From positions 1-64,000 of the forward strand of contig DASTOB010000107.1 in the NCBI GenBank assembly GCA_035720425.1: DNA of 64,000 nucleotides, written 5' to 3'. This stretch comes from DASTOB01 sp035720425. GTDB taxonomy: Bacteria > Chloroflexota > Limnocylindria > Limnocylindrales > CSP1-4. A program made the position numbers and the translations under genes. Shown piece after piece: positions 8,695-17,253 of this stretch. Under the pieces are notes generated by a model, which searched no databases, was not told the DNA's origin, and saw only the letters and a list, made by a program, of their open reading frames with translations. Within the stretch, counting starts at the first letter, position 1. Each line of letters opens with the position of its first letter.

Positions 8695-9330
8695 GTGACG
8701 CCGCTCGTCGTCGGTCTCGCGATCGCCGGTGCGATCTGGGGCGTCGTCGCCGATCGGATCTCGACGCGCTGGCCGGAGCACGAGGAAGGGGTCACGGCGC
8801 GGCCGATCGACTGGCGCACCGTCGTCGTCGCGATCGTCGGCGCGGCCTCGCTCGGCGGGCTGCCGCTCCGCTTCGAGGACGCGGCCTCGGGCGTCGTCTT
8901 CGGCGTCGTGATCGTCGCGCTCGTGCTCCTCCTCGCGACGGATCTCGATCAGCGGCTCCTCCCGGACGTCATCACGCTCCCGCTCATCCCGCTCGCGGCC
9001 GCGTTCGGCCTGGTCGGCGCCAACCCGTTCGTCGCGGGCGAGCTGCCAGGGGCGGTCGCGGCGGCGATCGTCTTTCCGCTCGGGCTGTTCGTGCTGTCGA
9101 TCCCGTTCGGTTCCGGCGCGATCGGGATGGGCGACCTCAAGCTCATGGTCGGCGTCGGCCTCCTGCTCGGCCTGTACCGGACGCTCATCGGCCTGATGGC
9201 CGGGGCGATCCTGTCGGGCGTCGTCGTCGTCCTCCTCCTCGTCACCCGCCGGGTGACGCTTCGGACGTTCATCCCGTTCGGCCCGTTCCTCATCCTCGGC
9301 GCAATCTGGGCGATCTTCCTGCGCCTGTAG
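8695..9330 (+). CDS. Prepilin peptidase (A24 family), short form
   Basis: 211 aa integral membrane aspartyl protease that processes type IV prepilin-like leaders. TDLDQRLLPD (near residue 81) and GMGDLKLM (near 144, the GxGD motif) hold the two catalytic Asp. The N-terminal methylase domain with CxxC of full-length PilD is absent, so it is the TadV/CpaA-like or core form. The GTG at 8695 follows the pepA stop by 10 bp. No pilin genes are nearby. Confidence 0.87.
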   Translation: MTPLVVGLAIAGAIWGVVADRISTRWPEHEEGVTARPIDWRTVVVAIVGAASLGGLPLRFEDAASGVVFGVVIVALVLLLATDLDQRLLPDVITLPLIPLAAAFGLVGANPFVAGELPGAVAAAIVFPLGLFVLSIPFGSGAIGMGDLKLMVGVGLLLGLYRTLIGLMAGAILSGVVVVLLLVTRRVTLRTFIPFGPFLILGAIWAIFLRL

Positions 9331-9409
9331 TACCGATTGGGGATGCGCCGGCGCGCCGTCGCGACGTACCGTGGCCGGGCGGCTCGGAGTCTCGTTTGAT
9401 CGAGGCTGG

Positions 9410-9550
9410 TATCCTGAGGCCCAAGCCGGTGTCGTCCTGAGGTAGGTGCCCCGCATTGGGACGGCGACATCACCGGCGGGCGTAGCCGTACCAGGATCCT
9501 TGCAGGATCCGCCGAACGGAGTTTGCTCGCACGATGACGACACCTAGCTG
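9410..9550 (+). promoter_or_regulatory. Long leader ahead of the M23 gene
   Basis: TATCCT at 9410-9415 could be a -10 box, which would leave about 130 nt of untranslated leader before the ATG at 9551. The leader holds GGATCC-TTGCA-GGATCC (about 9495-9511), which can fold into a small hairpin. Cell-wall hydrolase genes are often under c-di-AMP riboswitches, but I do not see the ydaO consensus here. No known RNA family is claimed. Confidence 0.3.
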
Positions 9551-10876
9551 ATGCCCGGGAGAGGACGCGCTCGCCGCCTTCGACTCCTGCTGATCGTCCC
9601 CCTTCTCGTCGGTCTGTTCGGCGCGCCCTCGGCAGGTCCGGTGGCGGGCGACGAGCTGTCGGACGCGATCGCCCGTCAGAAGGCGCTCGAAGAGCAGATC
9701 AAGAGCCAGCAGGGCCAGGTCGCCAAGCTCAACGCGCTCCAGGCGGACCTCCAGAAGCAGATCGCGGCGACGAAGAAGGAACTGGCCGGGATCAACGCCG
9801 ACATCGTCGCGGTCCGTGCCCAGATCGACGCGATGGTCATCCAGATCGGGCTCGTCCAGCAGGCCTACGACAACCTCGTCTACGAGCTCCAGGTCATGGA
9901 CACGCAGCTCGCCCGGCTGGTCGACCAGGAGCGCGCCAAGCGACAGGAGCTGCGCGAGCGCAAGGCCCTCCTCGCCGAGCGGATCCGCGCCGCCTACGAG
10001 ACGGACCAGACGTCGCCGCTCGAGCTGTTCCTGTCCGGCGCGACGTTCACCGACGTGTTGTCGGAGGTGAGCTACAGCATCGACGTCGCCGAGCAGGACA
10101 AGGCGCTCGCGGAGCAGATCGCGGCGGACCGCGAGACGCTCGCCGCGCTCCATGCGACGGTCGAGGCGACCCGCGGCCAGACCGACGACCTGCGCAAGGA
10201 GACGGCCGCCCAGAAGCGCGAGCTCGATCGCCAGCTGGCCGACCTCGAGGTGGCCAAGGCGCAGCTCGTCGAGCTCGAGAAGCAGACGGCAGCCGAACTG
10301 GCCAAGCAGAAGCAGGCCTTCGCGCAGCTCGAAACGAACGAGGCGGCGCTGAAGAAGTCGATCGCGGAGGCGGCCGCGGCCCAGCGGGCGCTCGAGGAGC
10401 GGATCGACCGGCTGGTCCGGGAGCAGGCGCGCGCCGGCAAGATCCCGTCCCAGTTCAACGGGACCCTGTCATGGCCGATGGCGGGGAACGTCACCCAGAA
10501 CTTCGGGTGCACCGGGTTCTCGTGGGAGCCGCCGCTCGGCGACTGTGCCCACTTCCACCGCGGGATCGACATCGCGGCGCCGATGTACACGCCGATCCGC
10601 GCCGCCGGCGACGGGACGGTCGTGTTCGCCGGGCCGAACCCGTACGACCCCGTCCCGAAGGCGTGGATCGTGATCATTGCCCACTCGACCAATCTCGTGA
10701 CGTGGTACGGCCACGTCGACAACGCGGTCAAACCCCCGGCGGTTCGCGCCGGAGAGTTCGTCCGCGAGGGACAGGTCATCGCCTACAACGGGGTGACCGG
10801 GCGAACGACCGGCCCCCATCTCCACTGGATGGTCGAGTTCAACGGCAGCTTCGTTAACCCGCGGTTGTTCCTCTAG
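9551..10876 (+). CDS. EnvC/NlpD-like murein hydrolase activator, M23 peptidase domain
   Basis: 441 aa exported protein. A signal peptide (residues 5-33, ending near AGPVAGD) leads into a long coiled coil (about 40-280, full of Lys/Gln/Glu/Ala heptads). A C-terminal LytM/M23 domain (about 315-441) follows. Zinc ligands are visible in HRGIDIAAP (His and Asp) and HLHW (HxH), so the domain may be catalytically competent, unlike E. coli EnvC. Probable role in daughter-cell separation or peptidoglycan remodelling. No good Shine-Dalgarno precedes the ATG, so a start slightly downstream is possible. Confidence 0.92.
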   Translation: MPGRGRARRLRLLLIVPLLVGLFGAPSAGPVAGDELSDAIARQKALEEQIKSQQGQVAKLNALQADLQKQIAATKKELAGINADIVAVRAQIDAMVIQIGLVQQAYDNLVYELQVMDTQLARLVDQERAKRQELRERKALLAERIRAAYETDQTSPLELFLSGATFTDVLSEVSYSIDVAEQDKALAEQIAADRETLAALHATVEATRGQTDDLRKETAAQKRELDRQLADLEVAKAQLVELEKQTAAELAKQKQAFAQLETNEAALKKSIAEAAAAQRALEERIDRLVREQARAGKIPSQFNGTLSWPMAGNVTQNFGCTGFSWEPPLGDCAHFHRGIDIAAPMYTPIRAAGDGTVVFAGPNPYDPVPKAWIVIIAHSTNLVTWYGHVDNAVKPPAVRAGEFVREGQVIAYNGVTGRTTGPHLHWMVEFNGSFVNPRLFL

Positions 10877-10957
10877 AGGCTGACCCGCCGGGCCGGTTCC
10901 TGTAGCATCGGGCCCGGACGTCCACGCAATCCGAACGCGATGCGAGGGAGCCATCCG

Positions 10958-12262
10958 GTGAAACGGACGATGGCGGTCATCCTGGCCGGCGGCGAAGGCG
11001 AGCGACTGTCGATCCTCTCGTCGGTCCGGGCCAAGCCGGCGGTGCCGTTCGGCGGCAAGTACCGGATCATCGACTTCACCCTGTCGAACTGCGTCAACTC
11101 GGACATCGACAACGTCGTCGTCCTGACCCAGTACAACCCGCGCTCGCTCAACGACCACATCGGGCTGGGCCGGCCGTGGGACCTCGACCGCAACACCGGT
11201 GGGGTGAAGCTGCTCCAGCCGTACATCCGGCGCGGTCGCGTCGCGGAGTGGTACCGCGGAACGGCCGACGCGGTCCTCCAGAACCTCAACGTGCTCGAGC
11301 ACGAGCCGGCCGACACGATCGTCGTCCTGGCCGGCGATCACATCTACAAGATGGACTACCAGCGGTTCGTCGCCGCCCATCGGCGCAAGCGGGCCGACGT
11401 GACGATCGCGGTGCGGCGCGTGCCGCTCGCCGAGGCGTCGCGGATGGGCATCCTCGCCCTCGACGAGAGCGACCGGATCACCGAGTGGCAGGAAAAGCCG
11501 AAGCAGCCCAAGAGCGACCTCGCCTCGATGGGCGTGTACGTGTTCTCGAAGCGAGCGCTGCGGCGCTGGCTGTCCGAGGACCTCGTCGACTTCGGGCGCG
11601 ACGTCATCCCGGCCATGCTCGAGGGCGACGCCCGCGTGTTCGGCTACCGGTTCGACGGCTACTGGCAGGACGTCGGCACGATCCAGTCGTACTGGGAGGC
11701 GAACATGGCCCTCGTGGCCGACATGCCGGAGCTCGATCTGTACGACCGCGACTGGCTCATCCACACGCGGTCCGAGGAACGAGCGCCGGCCAAGATCGGC
11801 CCGACCGCGCAGGTCCACCGCTCGCTCATCTCGCACGGCTGCGTGATCAACGGGACGGTCGTCAACAGCGTCCTGTCGCCGGGCGTACGGGTGGACGTCG
11901 GGGCCGTCGTGCGCGACTCGATCGTCATGTTCGACTCGGTCATCCGGTCCGGGGCCGTCGTCGACCGGGCGATCCTCGACAAGGAGGTCGTCGTCGGTCC
12001 GGGCTCGATCGTCGGCGATGGCGGCGACCACGACACGCCGAACCGCCGCGAGCCGGATCGCCTCAACACCGGGATCACCGTCGTCGGCAAGCGGTCCGTC
12101 ATCCCGCGCGGGACCCGGATCGGCCGCAACGTGCGGGTCGGCGGCGACGTGCGGACGGTCGACTTCGGCTCGCGGGTGATCCGCAGCGGCGAATGCGTCG
12201 ACCGCCAGAAGGAGCGGCCGTACACCTCCGGCGAGCGGATCGCCCGCGCCCAGGCGGAATAG
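10958..12262 (+). CDS. glgC: Glucose-1-phosphate adenylyltransferase
   Basis: 434 aa. ADP-glucose pyrophosphorylase makes ADP-glucose from ATP and glucose-1-phosphate for glycogen synthesis. LAGGEGERL (residues 8-16) is the nucleotide loop, followed by RAKPAVPFGGKYRIIDF with the activator/ATP region. A left-handed beta-helix repeat region is at the C-terminus. The GTG at 10958 was chosen because GAGGGAG stands 8 nt before it; an ATG at 10940 in frame is weaker. TAGCAT at 10903-10908 may be the -10. No other glg gene is in the window. Confidence 0.95.
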   Translation: MKRTMAVILAGGEGERLSILSSVRAKPAVPFGGKYRIIDFTLSNCVNSDIDNVVVLTQYNPRSLNDHIGLGRPWDLDRNTGGVKLLQPYIRRGRVAEWYRGTADAVLQNLNVLEHEPADTIVVLAGDHIYKMDYQRFVAAHRRKRADVTIAVRRVPLAEASRMGILALDESDRITEWQEKPKQPKSDLASMGVYVFSKRALRRWLSEDLVDFGRDVIPAMLEGDARVFGYRFDGYWQDVGTIQSYWEANMALVADMPELDLYDRDWLIHTRSEERAPAKIGPTAQVHRSLISHGCVINGTVVNSVLSPGVRVDVGAVVRDSIVMFDSVIRSGAVVDRAILDKEVVVGPGSIVGDGGDHDTPNRREPDRLNTGITVVGKRSVIPRGTRIGRNVRVGGDVRTVDFGSRVIRSGECVDRQKERPYTSGERIARAQAE

Positions 12263-12334
12263 GTCGCCGGGTTCGCGCCGCGAGCACCACGCATCCACGC
12301 ATCCCTGCGCGCGGCCCGTCCAGCGGACTCCCGC

Positions 12335-12340
12335 TAGACT
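12335..12340 (+). promoter_or_regulatory. Leaderless -10 box TAGACT
   Basis: TAGACT ends 7 nt before the ATG at 12348; no Shine-Dalgarno is present and no -35 is clear. Confidence 0.5.
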
Positions 12341-12347
12341 GCGCCGG

Positions 12348-12860
12348 ATGACCACGGTCGGGCCGCCCGACGTCGAGCGCTGGCTCGCCGAACTGGGCCT
12401 CACGCCGCTTGCCCGCGAGGAGCGCGAGGGCGTCACGAGTTGGGACCTCCGGCTCGACGGCCGGCGACGGCGCGACCTTCGGCTGACGCTCATCCTCGAC
12501 CCGTCGGTCGCGCTCGTCTGCTGGCTCCACTTTGCCCCGCCGATCGGCGACGGGTTCCGCCGCTCCTACCGCCGTCTCCTGCGCTGGAACGACGAGTTCC
12601 CGTTCGTCAAGTTCTCGATCGCCGAGGACGAACGGCCGATCCTCGCCGCGGAGCTGCCGATCGAGTCGGCCGACGCGGACGCGCTCGGTCTCGCGCTGGC
12701 GCGGATCGTGGCGGTCAGTGACCGGCTCCTCGAGGAGTCGGCCGACTGGCTGTGGATCGGTGGCCGGATCCCGGACGGGTACCTGCGCGCGGGTGCGACG
12801 AGCGGCGCCACGCCCCTGCTCGAGCGATACGCCAGCCGCCTCGCGGAGCTGATTGGGTGA
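12348..12860 (+). CDS. YbjN-like/T3SS-chaperone-like domain protein
   Basis: 170 aa, no signal or membrane segment. The pattern of short beta strands with WNDEFPFVKFSI and a trailing helical segment resembles YbjN-type putative chaperones (a T3SS chaperone-like fold). That match is by pattern, not by search. It ends inside the GTGA start of the secreted peptidase gene, so the two are probably co-translated, and a chaperone or partner role for that protein is conceivable. Confidence 0.6.
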   Translation: MTTVGPPDVERWLAELGLTPLAREEREGVTSWDLRLDGRRRRDLRLTLILDPSVALVCWLHFAPPIGDGFRRSYRRLLRWNDEFPFVKFSIAEDERPILAAELPIESADADALGLALARIVAVSDRLLEESADWLWIGGRIPDGYLRAGATSGATPLLERYASRLAELIG

Positions 12861-14914
12861 GCGGCCCGTCGCGCCGGCGGGGGATCGTTCCGGCGCTGCT
12901 CGCCCTTCTCGTCGCCGTCGGCCTCGTCCTTGCCCCGACGCCGGTGCAGCCCGTCGTCCGCGCCGCGACGCCGGACCTCACGATCGTGTCGGCCGCGACC
13001 TACGAGGTCCTGCCGGACGCGAAGACCGTCCACGTCACGGTCAGCCTCACCGCCACGAACACGTTGCGCGACACGGCGACGCGGCGGTTCTATTTCGATC
13101 GCGCCGCGCTCGCCGTCCTGCCCGGCACGACGAACTTCCGGATCGCCGGCGGGTCCGGTCGGCCGTCGGTCGCGGTGAGCGAACGGACGGCGGACTACAC
13201 GCTCCTCACGATCACGTTCGGCCAGCGGATCAACTCCCAGCGCAGCGCCACGTTCACCCTCGAGTTCGACCTCGTCGACGCCGGTGGCGACCCCGGCCGC
13301 GACGTGCGGGTGGGCACCGCGTTCACCTCCTTCCCGGCCTGGGCGTTCGCGAGCGACGAGACCCCGGGGAGCAGCGTGACCGTCATCTTCCCGGAGGGCT
13401 TCACCGTCGTCCTCGAGGCGGGGGACCTCCCCGAACCGACGACCGACGCCGACGGCCGGACGATCTTCCAGAGTGGGGCGCTCGATGCGCCCCTCGAGTT
13501 CTTCGCCTATTTCGTCGCCGACCGGCCGGCCGGCTACCTCGAATCGAGCCGGCGGGCGACGATCGGGTCGGCATCGGCGGAACTCGTCATTCGGTCCTGG
13601 CCGGACGACCCGGACTGGTCGGGACGGGTCGCCGACCTGTTCGGTCGGGGACTGCCCGCGCTGTCCCGCGCCATCGGCCTGCCGTGGACGCGCACCGACC
13701 CCCTCGTCATCACCGAGTCGGTCAGCCGGACGACCGGCGGCTACGCGGGGCTGTTCGACCCGACCGAGGGAACGGTCGAGGTCGCCTACTACGCCGACGC
13801 GTTCGTCATCCTCCACGAGGCCGCCCACGCGTGGTTCCACGGCGGCCTGCTGGCGGATCGCTGGGCGAACGAGGCGTTCGCCTCGTACTACGCGCTGGCC
13901 GTGGCCGGGGAGCTCGGCGTCGAGGCGACCGCCGACCCGCTGACCCCCGAGCTCCGCGAGTACGCGATCCCGCTCAACGCGTGGGGGGCGATCGGCGAGG
14001 AGCCGCCGGAGGTGGAGGACTACGCGTACGCGGCGACGCTCGAGCTGGCCCGGCTCATCGGGGAGCGCGTGGGCGATCGGACGCTCGTCGCGGTGTGGGC
14101 CGCGGCGGCGCGCGGCGACGGGGCCTACCAGCCGACGGGTGGCCTGCCGACCGAGCGCGCCGAGGCGATCCCGGACTGGCGCGGCCTGCTCGACCTGCTC
14201 GAGGATCACGCCGGCCAGCCGCTCGACGACCTGTGGCTCGCCTGGGTCGTGCGCGACGAGGAGGCCCCGCTGCTCGACGCGCGGCGCGCGGCGCGGGCGC
14301 TGTACGAGGCCGTCGAGGCGGAAGCCGGCGAGTGGAACCTGCCGCGCTCCACGCGCGCCGCGCTCCGGGCGTGGCGATTCGACCAGGCCACGGAACTGCT
14401 CACCGATGCGCGCCGCGTCATCGGCGCCCGGGCGGAGCTCGAGACCGGGGCACGGAACGCCGGGCTGACGCTCCCGCTCACGCTCCGTGCCGCGTTCGAG
14501 GGCGACGGCGGGTTCGAGGCCGCGCTCGACGAGGCCGACGCGGAGCGGGCGGCGATCGTCGCCCATGCCTCGGCCGCGGCCGCCCGGATCGCCGATCCGG
14601 ATCCGCTCGAACGCCTCGGTTTGATCGGCAGCGAGCCGGAGGCGGCGCTCGCTGCGTCGGCGGCCGCCTTCGCCGCGGGCGATCTGCCGACTGCCGTCGG
14701 GAGGGCGAGCGAGGCCGAGACGATCTGGGTGAACGCGGCCGAGATCGGTCGCAACCGGATCGTGACCGGCGTCGGCATCGCCGTCCTCACGCTGCTGGCA
14801 CTCGCCTTCGGCGTCTCGCTCCTGCGGCGGCGCCGGGCCGAACGGCGGGCTGCCCGACCGGTCTCCCCGTCCGACGGGCTGGCGGATCCGCCGTCGGCCG
14901 CCCCGCCCGCCTGA
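12857..14914 (+). CDS. Secreted HExxH metallopeptidase-like protein, C-terminal anchor
   Basis: 685 aa. Signal peptide at residues 1-35. The middle region has HEAAHAWF (His near 320) and a downstream NEAFASYY carrying the third zinc-ligand Glu, a gluzincin arrangement like M1 aminopeptidases or the M61 family. A C-terminal membrane helix (about 637-660) is followed by a basic tail, so it should be anchored with the catalytic part outside. The substrate is unknown. It starts at the GTG at 12857 overlapping the stop of the previous gene. Confidence 0.82.
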   Translation: MSGPSRRRGIVPALLALLVAVGLVLAPTPVQPVVRAATPDLTIVSAATYEVLPDAKTVHVTVSLTATNTLRDTATRRFYFDRAALAVLPGTTNFRIAGGSGRPSVAVSERTADYTLLTITFGQRINSQRSATFTLEFDLVDAGGDPGRDVRVGTAFTSFPAWAFASDETPGSSVTVIFPEGFTVVLEAGDLPEPTTDADGRTIFQSGALDAPLEFFAYFVADRPAGYLESSRRATIGSASAELVIRSWPDDPDWSGRVADLFGRGLPALSRAIGLPWTRTDPLVITESVSRTTGGYAGLFDPTEGTVEVAYYADAFVILHEAAHAWFHGGLLADRWANEAFASYYALAVAGELGVEATADPLTPELREYAIPLNAWGAIGEEPPEVEDYAYAATLELARLIGERVGDRTLVAVWAAAARGDGAYQPTGGLPTERAEAIPDWRGLLDLLEDHAGQPLDDLWLAWVVRDEEAPLLDARRAARALYEAVEAEAGEWNLPRSTRAALRAWRFDQATELLTDARRVIGARAELETGARNAGLTLPLTLRAAFEGDGGFEAALDEADAERAAIVAHASAAAARIADPDPLERLGLIGSEPEAALAASAAAFAAGDLPTAVGRASEAETIWVNAAEIGRNRIVTGVGIAVLTLLALAFGVSLLRRRRAERRAARPVSPSDGLADPPSAAPPA

Positions 14915-14980
14915 TCGGGCCGAATCCGCGTCCGCTACACTCGCGGCCACTCACGCACAGGAGAGGTACTCCCACACACG

Positions 14981-16009
14981 ATGGGCATCCAGCGCAGCCG
15001 ACCGTCGCACGAGATCCTGTCCGGCGAATCGGCCGACGTCTACTTCGCCCGGGCCGAGCGGATTCTCGAGCGCGAGGGCATGGATCCGATCGTGGCGATG
15101 GAGGTCTTCGCCCGGGAGCCGGCGGTGCTGTGCGGGATCGACGAGGCAAAGAACCTGCTCGGCCACGTGCTCGCCGACGCCGACCCGGCCGAGACGACGG
15201 TCGAGGCCCTCGACGACGGCGACGTCATCGGCCCCAAGGAGGTCGTCCTCCGCATTCGCGCCCGGTATCGCCGGTTCGGGCTGTACGAGACCGCGTTCCT
15301 CGGCATGCTCGCCCAGTCGACCGGCTGGGCCTCCGCGGCGCGCGAGGTGGTCGAGGCCGCGGCGCCCGACCCGGTCATCTCGTTCGGTGCCCGCCACGTC
15401 CACCCGGACATCGTCGACGTGCTCGACTACGCGGCGATCGTCGGCGGCTGCGTCGGGGCCTCGACGCCGGCCGGGGCGCGCCTGGCCGGTCTCAACCCGA
15501 CCGGGACGATGCCCCACTCGCTCGTCCTCATCTTCGGCGACACCGTCGAGGCGGCCCTCGCGTTCGATCGCGATCTCGCCGACGACGTGCCGCGGATCGT
15601 GCTCGTCGATACGTTCCGCGACGAGGCGGAGGAGGCGCTCCGGGTCGCCCACGCGCTCGGCGACCGGCTGTACGGGATCCGCCTCGATACGCCCTCGGAG
15701 CGCGGGCGGGTGACGGCCGATCTCGTCAAGGAGGTGCGCGCCCGGCTCGACCAGGCCGGGTTCGGGCACGTCAAGGTCGTCGTGTCCGGCGGGCTGTCGC
15801 CGGACCGGATCCGCTACTTCAAGGAGCAGGGAGCGCCGGTCGACTCGTACGCCGTCGGGTCATACATCAGCGGCGCCAGCCCGATCGACTTCACCGGCGA
15901 CATCAAGGAGATCGACGGCCGGCCGATCGCCAAGCGCGGCCGGATCCCGGGCGTGACCGACAGCCCGCGCCTGCGCCGGATCGACCTCGCCGCCTGGCGC
16001 GACGGATAG
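14981..16009 (+). CDS. pncB: Nicotinate phosphoribosyltransferase (pncB-type)
   Basis: 342 aa. Converts nicotinate and PRPP to nicotinate mononucleotide in NAD salvage. ISFGARHVHP carries the conserved His, LVDTFRDE is the phosphate-binding loop, GIRLDTPSERG and VVVSGGLSPD are ribose-phosphate-binding loops. The shorter size matches the archaeal/Thermus-type enzyme. AGGAGAGG (14959-14966) is 14 nt before the ATG, a long spacing. TACACT at 14936-14941 is a possible -10. Confidence 0.9.
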   Translation: MGIQRSRPSHEILSGESADVYFARAERILEREGMDPIVAMEVFAREPAVLCGIDEAKNLLGHVLADADPAETTVEALDDGDVIGPKEVVLRIRARYRRFGLYETAFLGMLAQSTGWASAAREVVEAAAPDPVISFGARHVHPDIVDVLDYAAIVGGCVGASTPAGARLAGLNPTGTMPHSLVLIFGDTVEAALAFDRDLADDVPRIVLVDTFRDEAEEALRVAHALGDRLYGIRLDTPSERGRVTADLVKEVRARLDQAGFGHVKVVVSGGLSPDRIRYFKEQGAPVDSYAVGSYISGASPIDFTGDIKEIDGRPIAKRGRIPGVTDSPRLRRIDLAAWRDG

Positions 16010-16193
16010 CCCTGCGCGCGCCCCGTGCGCCCGCGTCGGCAAGCCGCCATGCCCGTCGGCCGAGCGGCCGCGGGCCGCCCAGCGGTCCATGTGACGACGG
16101 AACGTCACGCCGGCCGTGGAATGGGGCGCTCCGCGCTCCACCTGGCGGCGGACGGGTCCGGATCGGGCCCGTTGAGCCTCCCCCTTCGTCCGA

Positions 16194-16212
16194 TGGGGCG
16201 CCGGGCGCCCCA
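16194..16212 (+). terminator. GC-rich hairpin downstream of pncB
   Basis: TGGGGCGC-CGG-GCGCCCCA, an 8-bp perfect stem with a 3-nt loop. There is no T tract, so it is a likely but not classical terminator. The rest of 16010-16289 (280 bp) shows no gene. Confidence 0.45.
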
Positions 16213-16289
16213 GGCTCCCGGTCGCGACACCCGCGACACCCCGATCGTGCCCGGCCGCGGGATTCGGTGAAGCGTGCCACCATCGGGCC

Positions 16290-16766
16290 ATGAACGACGC
16301 GTTCGCGGACGCACCCCGCGACGACCACGAGAGCGCCTACTCCCTGTTCCAGCGCGGGCTCGAGCTGCTCCGGGGGCGGCACTTCGCTCAGGCCGCGATC
16401 GTGCTTGCACGGGCCGACCGGGCCGAACCGGGCAAGGGATCCATCCTGGAGGCGCTCGGGCGGGCCTACTTCAACAGCGGCCAGCTGGAACAGTCGCGGG
16501 TGGCCTTCGAAGCGTTGCTCGAGGTCGATCCGTCCGCCCACTACGCCCACTTCGCGCTGGGCCAGAGCCTCAAGCGGCTCGGTCGGGCGAGCGAGGCGCG
16601 GACCCACCTCCGTCTCGCCGTGGCGCTCAACCCCGCGTCGCCGCTCTACCGCGGCGCGCTTCAACGGCTCGGGCCAGCGCCGGCCGTTGATCCTGACACA
16701 ACCCGGGAGCATGAAACGAACTCGAATCCATCATCCGCCGCGGGTGGCAACGCTTCCGGTGCCTAG
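16290..16766 (+). CDS. Tetratricopeptide repeat protein
   Basis: 158 aa, about three TPR units between residues 14 and 118; ALGRAYFNSGQLEQSRVAF is typical. The C-terminus is a polar, Ser/Asn-rich tail. CACCAT ends 6 nt before the ATG, a weaker version of the leaderless pattern. It likely serves as a protein-protein adaptor; no partner is visible. The 3' end overlaps the next ORF. Confidence 0.8.
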   Translation: MNDAFADAPRDDHESAYSLFQRGLELLRGRHFAQAAIVLARADRAEPGKGSILEALGRAYFNSGQLEQSRVAFEALLEVDPSAHYAHFALGQSLKRLGRASEARTHLRLAVALNPASPLYRGALQRLGPAPAVDPDTTREHETNSNPSSAAGGNASGA

Positions 16767-17253
16767 GCCTGCGACGAGTCTGCTGGGGCCAGACGCTCCC
16801 CGTCCGTTGCGGGCGAAACTCCGCCTGCGCGCCGTCGGCGTGGCAGTCGCCCTCGTCCTGGTGCTCGTTGTCGCGGCTGTTCGTCTCCTTGATAGTGCCT
16901 CGTCGATCTTCTACTACCGCGTCATCGATGACCGGACGCTGCTTGTTGGCACGGTCTCCGGCGAGGGTGCCTGGGTGCGAGTCACCAGCGTGTCGGAGAC
17001 ACCAACCTCGGTCACGATCGCGGTCAGCGCGCTCGTCATCCGACTCGGACCAGGAACAGCGTTGGGCATCCCGTACGAGTCCGTCGCGACGCTGCGCGAC
17101 GCACTCGGCGGGCGTACGGTGATCGATGCCAGCAGTGGCTTGCCTGTTCAGCGAGCGGATTCGCGAACCGATTCCGAGCTGCCGGGCAGATCAGGTGGCC
17201 GCGTGCTGGGTTCCGGGTTCGCACCATCGACAACGGTGGAAGGCAGGACGTAG
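16711..17253 (+). CDS. Small single-pass membrane protein, unknown
   Basis: About 180 aa from the ATG at 16711, or 169 aa from the GTG at 16744. One membrane segment (about residues 30-55 of the long form) is followed by an exported domain with VRVTSVSETPTSVTIAV and the conserved-looking LRDALGGRTVIDASSG. It overlaps the TPR gene by 56 bp and the convergent GNAT gene by about 105 bp. Base use is less GC-rich than its neighbours. Unrecognised; the coding call rests on the membrane and beta-strand pattern. Confidence 0.55.
   Translation: MKRTRIHHPPRVATLPVPRPATSLLGPDAPRPLRAKLRLRAVGVAVALVLVLVVAAVRLLDSASSIFYYRVIDDRTLLVGTVSGEGAWVRVTSVSETPTSVTIAVSALVIRLGPGTALGIPYESVATLRDALGGRTVIDASSGLPVQRADSRTDSELPGRSGGRVLGSGFAPSTTVEGRT

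Noticed and set aside
9410..9550. c-di-AMP (ydaO) riboswitch ahead of the M23 gene
   Set aside because: The conserved sequence blocks are not visible.
16290..16766. Full leaderless -10 box at the TPR gene
   Set aside because: CACCAT departs from TANNNT at the first base; kept as a remark only.
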